Assembly (NCBI RefSeq): GCF_954871325.1
Contig: NC_088776.1
Coordinates: 635,671 to 699,670 of the forward strand
Direction of reading: 5' to 3'
Length of the DNA stretch: 64,000 bases
DNA from: Gordionus sp. m RMFG-2023
Lineage: Eukaryota; Nematomorpha; Gordioida; Chordodea; Parachordodidae
Shown here: in pieces, positions 1 through 14,800 of the stretch
Layout of the letters: every line of letters starts with the position of its first letter
How positions within the stretch are numbered: position 1 is the first letter of the stretch
The notes under the pieces: model-generated
Databases searched by the model: none
The model's input: the letters and a program-made list of their open reading frames with translations, nothing else
Told to the model about the DNA's origin: nothing
Program-made: the position numbers and the translations under genes

Positions 1-1680
1 ATAAAGATTAATTATAAGTGGGTTGGCCTTAGCATTAATGACACTGGATTATTGTCACAATTTATAAAAATTAAATTTTTTTATAATATTATTAATTTAG
101 ATCACCATCGCCAAGAACTACTTTCGGTTAACTTTTTACAGATTATTACTTCCTATTTTACAAAAAAATATACAATTTTATAATAAATATGTATTCATTA
201 TTAGAAAACAAAAAAATGATCTTCACCGATTAGTAGTGAAAATTTAACTCTAAGGTCAATTTTATCCATACAATTGGGGAATACCGGGGATCTTATGAGT
301 CCGGGGTTATTGTGAGCCTTGAGGTTTTCTCCTAGTGTACCTAACTCCAAGGGGGTTAATTTTTTTTTGCCCCCAATATGTATAACTAAATTATGTATAT
401 GTGACTATAATTTTTTTTTAAATCGTATGAGTATCACATATAACTAACTTTACGATGTATACCTTCAAAAGTAACCTTTTTTTAAATTCTGCAGTTTATC
501 AAAAAAAAATTAATAAAGGTTTTAATTATCCAATTACTATCGTAATAAAAGATTAAAATTATTCTTTATTTGAATACAAAAAATTCAGCAATTTTAAATT
601 TCTCCAGAACAATTATTTTTTTGGTAGAAATTTTGAGAAACAACAATTGATTATTTTTATTTTTTTTAAAATAAATTTTATATATTTCCAAAAAAAACAA
701 GTCTAGTTAGTAAATTTCTTTCCATCCTTACTTTTCTAAAAACATAAAAACATAAAAATGTAATGATTATTTAATATTATTATAAATATAATGTAATACC
801 ACTCCAAAACACGATAAGATATTTTATTACATACCAAACACATGATTAATTCCTAAAAAACAAAGAATAATAATTGTTCTCAATCTTTTATGCGAAATCA
901 ATTGATAAAATGTCCATAAATGTCAATTATATATCAACAGATACAAAACTTACCTTAATCATGTGTTTTATTTTGATCCAATAATAAATCAACATCATTC
1001 ATTCATATTTTATCATTTTCATATGTGTTTGTTTATAACATGAAAGGACTAGGCGCTTAATTATCACATATCACTTTTAAATTCTTTTATATATAATATA
1101 AATAAAGTAACTGCAAAACGTAGAAATTAAAACTATTATTTTAAAATTATAATACGTTACCGACTTTGTTAATATTTAAATAAAGTAATTATAAGAATTA
1201 ATAGGGGGGGGGGTAACTGATGCAATTTAATCCCGGCCAAAGGGCTATACTATATATCTACCGCATTTTTCATAATTTAACCGCAAAACCAAATTTCTCA
1301 CACAATGTGAAGATTTGGACCTGACAACCCTGCATATATAACCATATTCTAATCAACCTATAATATAATATAATAAAACTAATTCTATAAAAACGGAAGA
1401 TTGGATTACAATTTCCTCCCCAAAAAACATGAATAAATATATTTGAAAAATGGTAAAATTTTGTATTTAAAGAATAATATTCTTTGAGTTCTGATGTCAG
1501 GGCTCTTATTCTGCCGCCTTTTTTTTAAATAAAATTCTAAAGTTCCGCTTGACACGTGTTTAAGGGAAGAGATAACGATTGATGAAATTTTTTTTTTTTA
1601 TTAATTTCGAATATTTAAATTGTTTTTTTTTCTCGACTATAATTAACCGGGTTAGAATTTACATTTTTTTGGAAAATGAA
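1..1680. other. A+T-rich sequence without a recognised gene
   Basis: A G+C-richer patch at 265-350 has an open frame after TCTAAG (VNFIHTIGEYRGSYESG), too short to judge. A G10 run is at 1204. No exon with HExxH for the ADAMTS-like gene was found here or up to 2700. Confidence 0.5.
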
Positions 1681-1689
1681 GAGACACAC

Positions 1690-1985
1690 GTGATATCTTA
1701 CCTTAGATCAATCATCTGATGATAAATTAGCAGGCTCCACGATGTTTGGTATTGGGGCCCTTGTAAGAGAATGGTTAATAGCAATCTCTGCATCATGCCT
1801 TACATGTCAGCGTTGATTATATACACAATTAAGGCCATGCCTCATTTTTAAATCAACGAATAATTTACATTTTAAGCATGTATGTAGTTGTTACATCCAA
1901 TTCGATGGCCTAAGGCAACTCTTATTAGTTCATCTGATAAGAGATTACCTAGGTTACGACTTGGTAATGCACCCAACCATTATAA
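1690..1985 (-). mobile_element. Fragment of a reverse-transcriptase element, C-terminal part
   Basis: On the minus strand one frame reads RHGLNCVYNQR, VRHDAEIAINHSLTRAPIPN and IVEPANLSSDD. I recall this pattern (G.HgLsC...gR..RH...N..i.rsL..AgiP...EP.gL...DG.RPDG) from the C-terminus of a widespread animal RT element family. It is broken by a few stops. The class of the element is not certain. Confidence 0.55.
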
Positions 1986-2322
1986 ACACTAGTACAATCA
2001 ACATTTTGTAATAGTTTAATATATTCCAAAGAATGGTTTTGATGAGAATATTTACAAATTTTTTTATAAAATTAAAGGTTAAATCGATTGATTTGTTAAA
2101 ACTCAGTTAGAACTATTTTATACATTATAAATTATAATTAATTAAATCAATTTTTTTTAATAAGTAAATCTATAATATTTAACTGAAAATATATACTATT
2201 CTTTAAAAGGAATGGCGGGTTTAGCTACGGCGTGTACAGTTGAAAAATGTATTATAGTAACAATGACGGGTTTGTACACATCAATTTATATTGTCCATGA
2301 AATATATCATATGTAAATAAAT

Positions 2323-2699
<377 letters not shown>

Positions 2700-2741
2700 T
2701 TTTTTAAATATTTTTTATTTTTTTTAATACACTTTAAAAAG

Positions 2742-2873
2742 GTTGGGCGCGTTACATGACATGGATACTTCTTGTAACGATTCACATCGTGGAATCATGC
2801 ATTATGAATCAAATTACTCTCAGATATTTACAAATTCCAAATGTTCGAAAGAAAAAATTGATAATCTTTTAAA
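2742..2873 (+). CDS. ADAMTS-like exon: end of metalloprotease domain
   Basis: Acceptor AAAAAG, donor GTAAAT; starts with one base of a split codon and ends with two. It reads LGALHDMDTSC, then GIMHYESNYS, then CSKEKIDNLLK. GALHD fits the second half of HExxHxxGxxHD, GIMHY fits the Met-turn, and the CSKE segment fits the family's (W)S.CS...I..FL helix. A 375-bp TTTC tract lies just upstream in the preceding intron. The exon with HExxH was not found in bases 1-2700. Confidence 0.75.
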
Positions 2874-5800
2874 GTAAATTATATTTTTAATATCATTTTA
2901 GGAAGCCTTTAAATTTCAATAAATATTTCAAATCCCTTTATATACAGTTTGATTTCTAATATTAAATAATAGTATTCGTTTTATAAAATAAAATTAACCT
3001 CAAAAATATAATATTAATTGTTAATCTTTTTAAAATATATTTTAATAATAACTAATTAATTGATGTTAACAAGGGATATACACCCCTTGATATACATATT
3101 TATTTTCTTTTTAAAATAGCCATTTGTATTTAATATTTAAATATTTAAACATTTAAACAATTATACACTGTAATACAATTAAATTCAATATATAATATAC
3201 ACTATAAAATTATAGAAACATATATTGTGTAGAGCCTGCTAAGCGAGATCCTTATACCTTAAATAATATTACCTTAGATGTTAGAAATATCACATTGGAT
3301 AACTTGTGCAAACATTTGCATAAGAACGTAACCACAATAGATAAATTGGTATATATTATTTTATTTTTAAAGATTTTGGGTTTCAATAAATTTTTTTAAC
3401 AACATTTAAAATAATGAATAACTAGAGAGGATAATCCTTACAATTACTAATTTTCTTCAATACTTTTAATAAAACTCTCAATGATGAAATTTTGAGATTT
3501 ATATATATTCCAAACAAATTTTTATTTTAAATAAGTTTTTAAAAAAATTTAACAAAGTTTCAATAACGTATTACAATGATGAACCGTAAATTTATTTAAG
3601 CATAAATTAATCGATTTGCCTTATATTACTTTAATATAAATAATATATAAATAATATATAAATTTCGTTACATTTTTTTTTTGCATATTATACAGACCAA
3701 TTGTTCTCACATAACGTGTTTAGGGGAAGTACTTAAATATAGGTTCATTTATATGTTTCAGAATTTTCGTTGCAATCTAATGGATCATACTCTAATTTTG
3801 AATTCAGGGGAAAATTACGAGGGAATCGATGAAGGGGTATATTTTTCTTATTTATGTTTATAATATTAACAATTGCATTTGGTAAAAAAATGGTTTTAAA
3901 TAAAAAAAAATTTATTTGTTTTTTTGCCATGTGGGGTTAAATTGCCATTAACACTATTGAGACCAACCAACTTATTCTGAATCGAAAAATATGGATTCTG
4001 GAACTCCTCAGAGGATCCCTAAGGAATCTATTTCTTTAGCGTTCGTAATCTAGATTTTTTTTTCAATCTCTCTTCTCTTCTCTTCTCTTCTCTTCTCTTC
4101 TCTTCTCTTCTCTTCTCTTCTCTTCTCTTCTCTTCTCTTCTCTTCTCTTCTCTTTTTGCTTTTTGTTAGATATAAGAAGCTAAAGGTATTTAAAAAAATA
4201 ATTTAAAGGATGATTTTGGAACAAATTTAATCATCAAAAATGAATAATAAGAGTCAACCCCCCCCCCTTTGATTGAAGATAATTGTCACCTTTATCACTA
4301 AATTATTAGAATAATTTATTGGGCACAGAACCAACATCCAACCCTATCTCTGATCTCTGTAAAACAGAAGGATTTTACCACTTGAAAAAAAACTCCGTTA
4401 ATTACCTTATTTTGAGTATTTAACCTTTGGCTAGATCCATATTCATTCAAATTATCAAGGATTGGGGATATGAATTTTTAGATATTTTCCATCTAGCAAT
4501 ATCATATTTGAATTGAACAACCACCAGGAACTATGATTTATGTAACAGGTGTTCAACATTCCTTTCTCATTACGATAAAAATGCAGCAAATGTAGTACTG
4601 AAGATAGTTGGTGGGCAAACATGACACTCGAGGTGCAATTAAATCATATTTCTTGCACTTGGATCAGCTGGTTTTCTTTCCAACCTCATTGGAGCCTTCT
4701 GATCTCCTTTCTGATAGAAGGCGTCCTGATGAAATCACACGAATTTCATGGTTAAAGTTTCTAATATAGTTTTACTTGTCTGGACACGACATCCGGTTCC
4801 AATTTTTAACAAGCGCTCTGAATAAAGCACAAAATTTTAAGATCGCCAAATACAATGCTGATTCTTCTAATTACATATTCGTAATCATTCGCTCCACTTT
4901 AACGACATATAGTGATTTGCCTAAAATGTTTTTTAAAGACATTCTAGAGAGCCTCGTAAATGCATTCACTTAAGGTAGAGGATAACAATAGCCATTCTTA
5001 AGGCTATTTATTTGTGTTTTAATAATTCAATCATGATTAGGAGGGGGGGGGGTCTTATGTGCTGGTTTATGTAATTATAATATTTTTATTTATTTGGTAT
5101 TTTACATTATTTTATGTAAAAAATATTGTCTTTTTGTCATTACGATTTTTAATCTAATTCGTATTTAATATTTGATATTATTTTATTATTATTTTTTATC
5201 ACAAAAATTCTTTCGCGAGATCATAACCCTTCGCGCTCGACTTTTTTTCCCTCGATGAAAATTTTTTTTTTTTAAGAAATATTTATTATAGACAAAAATA
5301 ACACATTTTTATCCAAAAAAACTTATTTCGAGTATTTCTATCAAAAAATATTTAATGATTCCAAATGTCATCAATGGGCAAAATGCAAGTTCATTTTAAA
5401 AAAATATATTTTATTTCATATGAAATGACAAATAACAATTTCGTTTATTATTTAAACATAAATAAATATTGCACTTTTGACACATAATTCTTGAATATGC
5501 GTCTACGCAATGCTTGCACCTTTGTTTAATTGTTACGGGCTTTGGGAAATGACCTACTTGGTCATATCTTATATCCGATATGGGGACAATATTTATGGCT
5601 TTTCTTCTCTTTACAACTATACTGGAAGGTCTTCCAATCTTGTTATTATCCTTTCCTGCTAACATCAGCCCTTTTGCTATTTGAGATTTAAATATCAATA
5701 ATGTCATAAATTTGATATTATTTGCTTTCATACGACGTCTATATAGGAGCCATGCATTTTTTACTCAAGAATCCAATAAATGGAAAACCATTCGCATATA

Positions 5801-8800
5801 ATATCTTTTCCATTTAATACCAGTCCTATATCCAGCATATCGTGAAGATCTACTCCACCCATTCCCTCATTATAGCGGGCAATTCTAAATTTATAAAGGT
5901 TTTGTCCGATACAGACCATCGTTTAATTTTAGTCGAAGGTACACCGATAAAATTAGATATTGTAATAACAGCTTTGTTGTCCTGCCATTTGCAGATAATA
6001 ATACCGTTTTTTTTCACTTTTATGATCTACAGCTCCTCTTCCTTCCTTTTTTTTAAAGCCTTATCGTTTTTAAGTGCGCATCCTGATAATCGATAAGACC
6101 TTACCGTTCCGGACAACAAATATCCCTTTTTTCTAAAGAATCATAAATAATTGGTATGAGGAGAAAAAATTATCCACATATATTTTATGGTTTTTATTTG
6201 ATGGTATAATTTCAGACAGGCGAAGTACGATATCTCCACTGATACCTACATATGATTTTATAGTATTAGTAGACCCTCCCTGGTATATTTCAAAATCATA
6301 CATAAATCCAAAAGAGTCACATAGGGCAAACACTTTTTTCCCCCATTTATGGGGTGCGATTTAATGTATTGCCTTAATTTAGAGCGCCCCTTGAAAGGAA
6401 TTATAAATTCGTCTACAGCTAACTTCTCTACAAGTTGAATTTTTTTGAAATTTTTTTTAGCTGGCATATGAAAGGTTGAATTTTGAATAATTTGTCGTAA
6501 CCTTTATCTTCTCTTTTTACCATATCTTTGTTATTATTAATATGGAAAAATTTTCGGATCAAAAGAAAACGATTGGGGGACATAGTTTCTGATACTTGTG
6601 GAATAGATGTCTCAACCGACCAATACTGCCGTATAGAAGGCAACTTAACTAAGCTAGTATACAAATGTATTCTAATAAATTTTTCAATTTCATTGTTATC
6701 AGTATTTATAGATTTTCCACAACATTGGACGGAATAAATATTTGTTTCTGATACAATGATCATTTGGTTGTCCAAAAATTTACGAAAATAGGTTAGAGGA
6801 GTTAAATCTGGTTCAGGAATTTCCACCATAGGAGTTTCTGTATTCATGTTTCCAATGTCTTTCTTAGACCAAAGAGGGTTACCTTTTATTTTAGTTATAG
6901 TAGTATCTTCGATTATATACTCCAATTCAAGACCTAGTTCATTTGTAATATAAGATGAGGTTGGCAAATCATCTCCTAGCAAAGGATAATAATTGTCTTC
7001 TTCATCTGAGCTCTCTATATCAGCTTCAGAAATATCACCCTCGGGGATATGTGTAGTCATATCTAAATGCATAGTGATTAAAAAGTATCTCATATTATTA
7101 TATGTTATATATATATAAAATATTTATTAGGAACTCTCCCTATATCCAAGAAAACTATTAGACATTAAATAATCAATACAGTTAACTATTATCAAAATAT
7201 AATCTGATTACCCCCCCCCCCCCCCTCCCCACTTCCGTTTTAACCTTAAACTAAATATCCTAAATAATTTGACTAAAATTCCCATTTATTGATAAAATAT
7301 TTTAGTGCATAAGAAATGACCATTGATGCCAAATGACATTATGCTAAAATTCCAGCACCTAAAATGTTTAAAAAGATGATAATTTTTATATAAAAATATT
7401 AATATATATATATTAATAATAAAATTATTACTTATATTTTTAGCAAGTTTTGATAACCGAAAATATGAATTAAAATTTTGGCGCGAAAATGGTAAGAAAA
7501 AATTGATTTTTTAAAACTATAATATGATAATATAACATATGAAACAAAAGTGTAAGTGATAAAATACGAAAGACCAATTAAAAATATGATTTCAAAAGTT
7601 ATCAGTGACCATTTTTAATGCATATAAATTACTATTGAAAAATTATGATTTCAAAAAGTTATCCATGGGCGCGAAAGGGTAACTTTAAAAAAAAATATTA
7701 TTTTAATTTATTTTAATTAAATATTTTTATTATTATTATAATTTATTTTAATTATTATTTTAATTATATTTATTAATATTTTTTATTATTATAATTTATT
7801 ATAGTTATTATTTAAATTTATTTTAATTTTAATTATTATTTATTAATATTTTAATTAATATTAAAATATTATTTTTTAACATTCTATAACACCACCAATC
7901 TTTGCACGCAATGTAATGTAGTAATATTATGACGAAAATGATTTTAATTATAGTAATTTTTTTAAAAAATAAATTAAATTCCCTTTTATTAAAATTGGTT
8001 TGGTAAATAGGTCACCTGAATTTTAAAATTATTTCCGATTTCTACAAATTTGAAGAGAGATTTCTAATTCCTAATTTGCCGCCAAGGGTTTTTAAGGTAT
8101 TTATTCTGGGTTTTAAACACTGAATCTTTGTTATATAGATGATAAATTTTTTATGGATTTTTAGCTTGCATATATTATTCCCTTTAAGCTTTTTGACATT
8201 AATTAACCAAATACAACTCATTATTTATCATCTAATATTAATAAAATAATTCGTATTATTAGCATTAGGCGATTTTGTTACCCCTCAAGATATCTTGTTC
8301 AATTTGTGGTTTAAATTAAAGATATTTTACTTTTTGTGTGTGTTAATTATTATTAAATTAGTTTTGCTGATAAAGATTTTACATATTTTTTTTCCAAATT
8401 CCAACTTAATTTATTTATTTGTTTCATAATCAATTCTAGGTATGTCACGAAGGGCGGTGCGTGAGAGAATTAGAGCATATACCGATTGATGGTAAATGGG
8501 ATCCTTGGAGTAATTGGTCAGAATATATCGGATCTGGCAAAGTTGTTTATAGAAAACGCGGTAGAATTTGCTCAGGGTAAAAATTTGAACGAAAACTAGT
8601 CCTAATAGCACTGACTAGCAGGGCAACTAACAAGATTTGTTTTAAATTTTTTAAATAAATATATTTGTTTTTGGTAGTGTTGTTAAACGGCTCGTTTTGA
8701 GCAGAGTTTTTAAAAAGGGCTTACTCAAGATTTCACCCAGAAAAATATTACTCAAGCCTGAAGATTTTGCTTACAGAAGGAACAAAGTTCCAGATATATA

Positions 8801-11800
8801 TTATGGAATTCTCGAGATTAAGAGCCGTTCAACAACACTAGTTTTAGGGCATTTAAAGTTTTAAAAATTATTATATTTTTTTGTTCTTAGACCAAAGAAT
8901 TTTGGAATGAATTGCGTAGGGCCTTACAATGATTATAAACTCTCCGTGAATAACGTAAGGGACAATATTATTTACAAGGAAAAATATCGTAAATAATACA
9001 TTTATTTTTTTTTTGGATTATTTCAAGTGGACGGACAAGTATTATATTAGAAAGAGTAAGCCGTTTCCAAGATATTGTAATATATATATATTATTTTTAA
9101 AAATTAAAGCCCAAAATTTAAAATTTATGAAATGAGGGGCGATTATTCATAACGCGCACAAATTGAAAGATTCAACGCGGCGTTAAAACGCGAATTCCAC
9201 TTCGAAATTTTAAAGATGTGCCAAAAAAATGCAAGATATTTTATTTTTTTAATAAGTAATTTAAAATGCAAAACGGAAGTGTTACCAATTTAAACGAAAC
9301 GCATTTGGAATATTATTCGCGTTTTGAAACGCTGCGTTGAAGATGTCTACTCGTGCTCCACTATCATGCGTTTAATTTAAATCTCCAAATTTTAAAACCG
9401 ATATTTCAGACTTATATAATGTATATTCTTATCATTCATCAAGATGGAGCCTGTATTATTCTTGTATTCCCAATCTTCCCCCTAGAATATTAGAATGTTT
9501 AGTTCCGATTATTATTTTAATTAATATTGTATATGCTTCATTAAAAAAAATATTATATTAAAGTATAAATGTATCCCTTAACTTATTTTAAAATACATTA
9601 TGCACAGTTACAATAAAATTTTTCCAGATCAACACCCTTTACCAAGAATCATCTAAATTTATGTGAATCACCTAATACCTATAACTTTAATTATCTAGGG
9701 AAAATCATCTTATTTCCGACTCCGTTTTTCTTAACTATTCCTTTTCATTTCAACCTCTTTAAAAATCATAAGAAGATCGTTTTTGGAAAACTTTCCTTAT
9801 CTTACTCATAATGGTGTTAAAGGATAAAATTTTATATTTATTTCAATTGTTCTTAATAACATTTAGGAAATTCCATATTATATGGTTTGAAAAAAAAAAG
9901 CATTGTCTTCCTCCATTTGAAGGCGTTCTACATCAAAAAATTTTGCCAGAATAAATCCCTGCAAATATATATTATAACTAAATAAACATATTAATTTAGA
10001 TAATTGTTCTAGAGATACCGAAGATGGGGACGTGTTTGAGAATAATACACATTCGGCAATATGCGTGGACGGTTTTATAATGGTAAAATAACTTTAAATT
10101 TAATTTGAAAGGATGTAAAATATCTATATTATTAATTATCCTTAAAAACTACTGAAAATTATATCGATATGAACTTAAATAATTATATAATATTTTTATT
10201 TGTGTTCCTACATGTTGTTAAAGGGCTCGATTTGAGCCTAAAAACGGCTAACTCAATGTTTCATCCAGAAAAATACTACTCAAGCCTGAAGATTTTGCTA
10301 ATAGATGGCACAAAGGTCTAGACATCTAACAGCGAATTCTGGAGCCTTAGGCGATATTTATTTGGCTAAAAGATCGAGTTAGCCCTTTTTAAAAATCGGC
10401 TAAAAATAGCATTCAAAAAAGGGATAAATATTTTCTATCAATTTTTTTTAGGTCTGTTATGACTTTAGTTTTTTTAAAAATTTTTATCTTTATGTCGGGC
10501 CCAGAATTTTTAAAATTCTGAAATAATTTTGAATAATTTTTGCTGTATTTTGTCAATTATTTAAAGGAGATGAGCAGTAAATTTACTATCAAACTCTACC
10601 TTTTCCAACCACTTTCCCAACTTATTATAATTCATATAATTTAAATTGTTTTTATTTTTGAATATGACCCGCTAAGTTTTTTTTATACAGTCCGCCAAAT
10701 AAGAAAATTTGAAAATTTGAAAAATAATTATTTTTACAAAATTTTTTAAATTATTTTTTGGACGAGGTTAGGATAAAGGTAGCCAGATAAGAGCCAAAAA
10801 AAAGTCCCAAACTACTAAAATGGCATAATTTTTTTCGAAGAATTAGTATAAATAATTTTATAAATTTAAATAAAACAATTTGTTTGAATAAAGTTAGTCA
10901 CGATAGATATTACTAACTTGATCAAATTACAGAATGATATTATGGCGATTTAGCTAATTATAATATACCTTAAATAATGGTTATAATGTTTATAATACTT
11001 TTGAGTTAAAAAGACATTAAAAAATTTAAACCAATTATTAGTAAATGAAATATAATTGTTCACTTTATCAATAAATATGTAGTCATTTAATTTTAAGGAC
11101 TTTTTTAAAAATAATATAAGCAAAGTATAACTTATAATTAATAATTTATGTGGCCTAATGCGACGATGTTGGTATAGTAAAGTAAGATTCCAGATATTAA
11201 ACCTCAAAGTTGACAAAAATATTTAAGTCTCTGATAAGTGATTAGCAAATATGCGTGAAAAGATTATTTAATTAGCTTGGAAGCTATCCCGGTCATCGAC
11301 AGACTTGAGTAACCGGGTTCTAGGATATTTGCTCAACCAACCAAAATGGATTATTACAAAATTCAAAATGAACATGAAAGCTGGGGCTTTCTTTTCAAGC
11401 GACATGTACGATATAGACTTCACTCTTGTGGAAAGTAAACGGAGCTAGTTAATTCCTATGTTCAAAAATAAAGGAGACCCTCATAATTGTCATAATTACA
11501 GGGGCATAAAACTTATGCTACACTGTCTTAAACTCTACAAAAAAATATGGGGGGAAAAAAATAAAAAGACATAATCGAAATATAGGAAACTCAGATCAAC
11601 GACTGATTCAATTCATACAAAACAAATGAGTGATAAATAAATGGGAAGAAGCAAAAAGTTTCATATGATCTTTCTTGATCTGAACTTATCTGGTTTTCGC
11701 TATGCCACAAAAATGTTTCTGAAAAATATATAAGAATAATACAAGTCATGTACACGAACCGTAGGACAATGATCCAAGGTAAAACTGGCGTATCAACCTG

Positions 11801-14800
11801 TTTTCATAGCTGACAGAGTTTATCAAAAGTGGGCTCTCAGCCCACTACTGTTCATACTATCTTGGAAACAACCCCCATGGAATATGATTTTTGCAGATGT
11901 TATTGCAATACTTGCCAATGTAAAGTATAAAATGAAGGACGGAATGGCTAGTTTGGTAGATATACTAGAAAAGTTTGAGTTAAAAGTTAACAAGAAAAAA
12001 AAAATGGAGTATAAAATAATAGGTTGAGATGTAAAAAGACAATTATCGACATAAATATAATGGCAGATGTCGGTAACTGAAATCTATAAATATTTGGGTT
12101 CCATTTTAAAAGGCAATGGGACATTCGAAAGAGAAAATGAAAAAAAATAAAATGAACTGAGGATGGCTGATGTAAAGAAATTTATCAGGAGTGCTAATTG
12201 ATAAGAGAATTCTAAATTATAATGGAAGATGTAGAGTTCCATATTATACAACCCAAATATCGGGTATAGTTAGGAAACATGGCCAAACAAAACGAGAGAA
12301 GTTTATAGATGAATGCTAGAGAGAAAATTGGTGCTGTTTTTAACGAAAATGACTCTATTTTCTAATATTTTCCAGAAGTTTTAATGATAAATATTAAATA
12401 AGGAGTCCTTAAAAGGCGCAGGATTTCCTTAGGTACTGCGCTGTCTCTAACACTTGATAACCCACAATATACTGATAATTTTTTTTTCTAGAACCATTTC
12501 TACACTTTAAACAATTTAACTCTAACATAAGAATTCCAATAAAATGTACAATTGTATAAGTAAGCTTCCTTGAATATTCTTTCCAAGAAGTGCAAAGTTT
12601 GAGGCAGCAAATCTCGTGTGATAAAGAAATTTTTGATTTAGATCATAGCAATAATTTCAAATTATTTTAAATTATATCTTTTATTGATCAATAAAAAAAC
12701 TTTAATTCCTTATTCTCTGGACATACGGTCTCCCGGATCTATGACTCCTTATTCCCTGGACAAACGGTCTTTCGCTGACCTATGACTACACTTTTATCCA
12801 TTTTATAGGGAATTCTAATCTCTCATTTTCTCCCATTGACAAGGCAGAAATCCTCAAAAAAAAACAAATATGCTGGCCTTGAAAACACAATTACAATCTT
12901 TATAAAATAGGCATGTTCGAAAATAAGGCCCTTAATAATTATTTAAACCTTAGACATAAAATGGGAAAGAGATTATAGGCGACCCCAAAGAAGGATTCTA
13001 GCAAGTCCAATTTCCCAAGCATTCCCTCCTTTCTAGCGTGATATGAGTTCTTTTTTAAGAAGGAAGGAAGGAAGGAAGGAAGGAAGGAAGGAAGGAAGGA
13101 AGGAAGGAAGGAAGGAAGGAAGGAAGGAAGGAAGGAAGCTTTGTTAAAAAAATACATAGTATAGATGATACAATCAAATCGTGCTGTTGTGTTATCTATA
13201 TTTTTTTTTATAAAATTTAGATATTTTAATTATGAATTGAGATTATAGTTAACAAATTATAGGCATGGGCTAGTTTACCGTGTCATTAAGGCTAGGAGAT
13301 GGAGACTTCAGGGAAGGGAGATTTTTGCATCATTTCCTTAAGGAAGTTTAGAGTGGCCCTGGATATAAATTAAAAGGAACAATTAAATTACCGTATTGCA
13401 TCCTGGTTCCAAAAGAATGAAGGAACCATTACTACCTTAGTTAATCAACACACTGGAAAAGCCTGTGAAAACAATTATCTATAGATATTGAAAATCTCAT
13501 AGAGAGGTTTTATCCATGACAATCAGGATCTCCTTATAAATATGTCGATCCAATTTTTCTAAGCGTTTACTTCTCTCTTGGATGACCCCTTTTTTTTATA
13601 GTCCTTTTTGGTCATCTTCTTAATGTATAAAGAATTTTAATATATATTTTTTTGACATGAAATTAATAGCTAGTAAGGATTTAAATTTATATGAAAATTT
13701 AACGAATAAATTGTAAATTAATTCAGAGCTATTCATCGAAATTAAAAAAAAATATTTCATATTATTTATCAAAGCCCTATGGATGTGACATTATACTATT
13801 CTCGAAATCAAAAATTGACATGTGCGAAGTATGCGGTGGTAGGAATCGTAGCTGTAAAATAAAGAATAAATCGTCGTTTATCATAGTTCATAAAGGTAAA
13901 ATTGATTTTATTGAATAAAATCATGTTTCTTTTATAAGAAATCCAGAAATTGGAGAAATTTTAAAAGTGGTCTCTTCTCTTCTCTTCTCTTCTCTTCTCT
14001 TCTCTTCTCTTCTCTTCTCTTCTCTTCTCTTCTCTCTCTCTTCTTCTTCTCTTCTCTTCTCTTCTCTTCTCTTCTCTTCTCTTCTCTTCTCTTCTCTTCT
14101 TCTCTCTCTCTTCTCTTCTCTCTCTCTTCTCTCTCTCTTCTCTTCTCTTCTCTTCTCTTCTCTTCTTCTTCTTCTTCTCTTCTTCTTCTCTTCTCTTCTT
14201 CTTCTTCTCTCTTCTTCTTCTTCTTCTCTTCTCTTCTCTTCTCTTCTTCTTCTCTTCTCTTCTCTTCTCTTCTCTTCTTCTTCTCTTCTCTTCTTCTTCT
14301 TCTTCTCTTCTCTTCTCTTCTCTTCTCTTCTCTACTCTTCTCCTATCTTCTCTTCTCTTAAAGAATTTTATATTTTCTCAGTTTACCAGAAAAGGGCCCA
14401 AGAGTGAGAATAAGTTATGCTAATCGATTGATCTTGTATAATCTGAAAATCATATTTAACATATTTTATAAATTTTTAATATAAATTGGTGATAATGTCG
14501 TATAATTTTTTTTTTTTAATCTAGGATAAAATTAATGAAAGTAAAAAATATAAAAATATGAATTTAGAAGTGAGAATAAGGGATTTTTAAAACAAAAGTT
14601 TAGGTCTATAAAAGTTAATAGTAAATTCAAACTAGGAAGGAAGAATGGAAGAAAGGAAGTATAGTCATGGAAGGTTAGATGCAAGAGATAAAACTTAGAA
14701 AGTTAGAGCCAATAATGGCGATAGCAAATCTTAGCTGTAAGAAAAGAGTATTCCTTAGGTCTGATTTTGAATTATTTGGTTATTTTTTTATGTTAGATCA

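Noticed and set aside
8955-8960. Donor GTAAGG for the ADAMTS-like exon at 8891
   Set aside because: Best-looking donor, but it puts the next exon out of frame; the donor at 8989 keeps the frame and the family motifs.
13967-14407. Leu/Ser-rich ORFs (also 21679-22110 and 38649-38900)
   Set aside because: Translations of TCTTC microsatellites, open in several frames at once.
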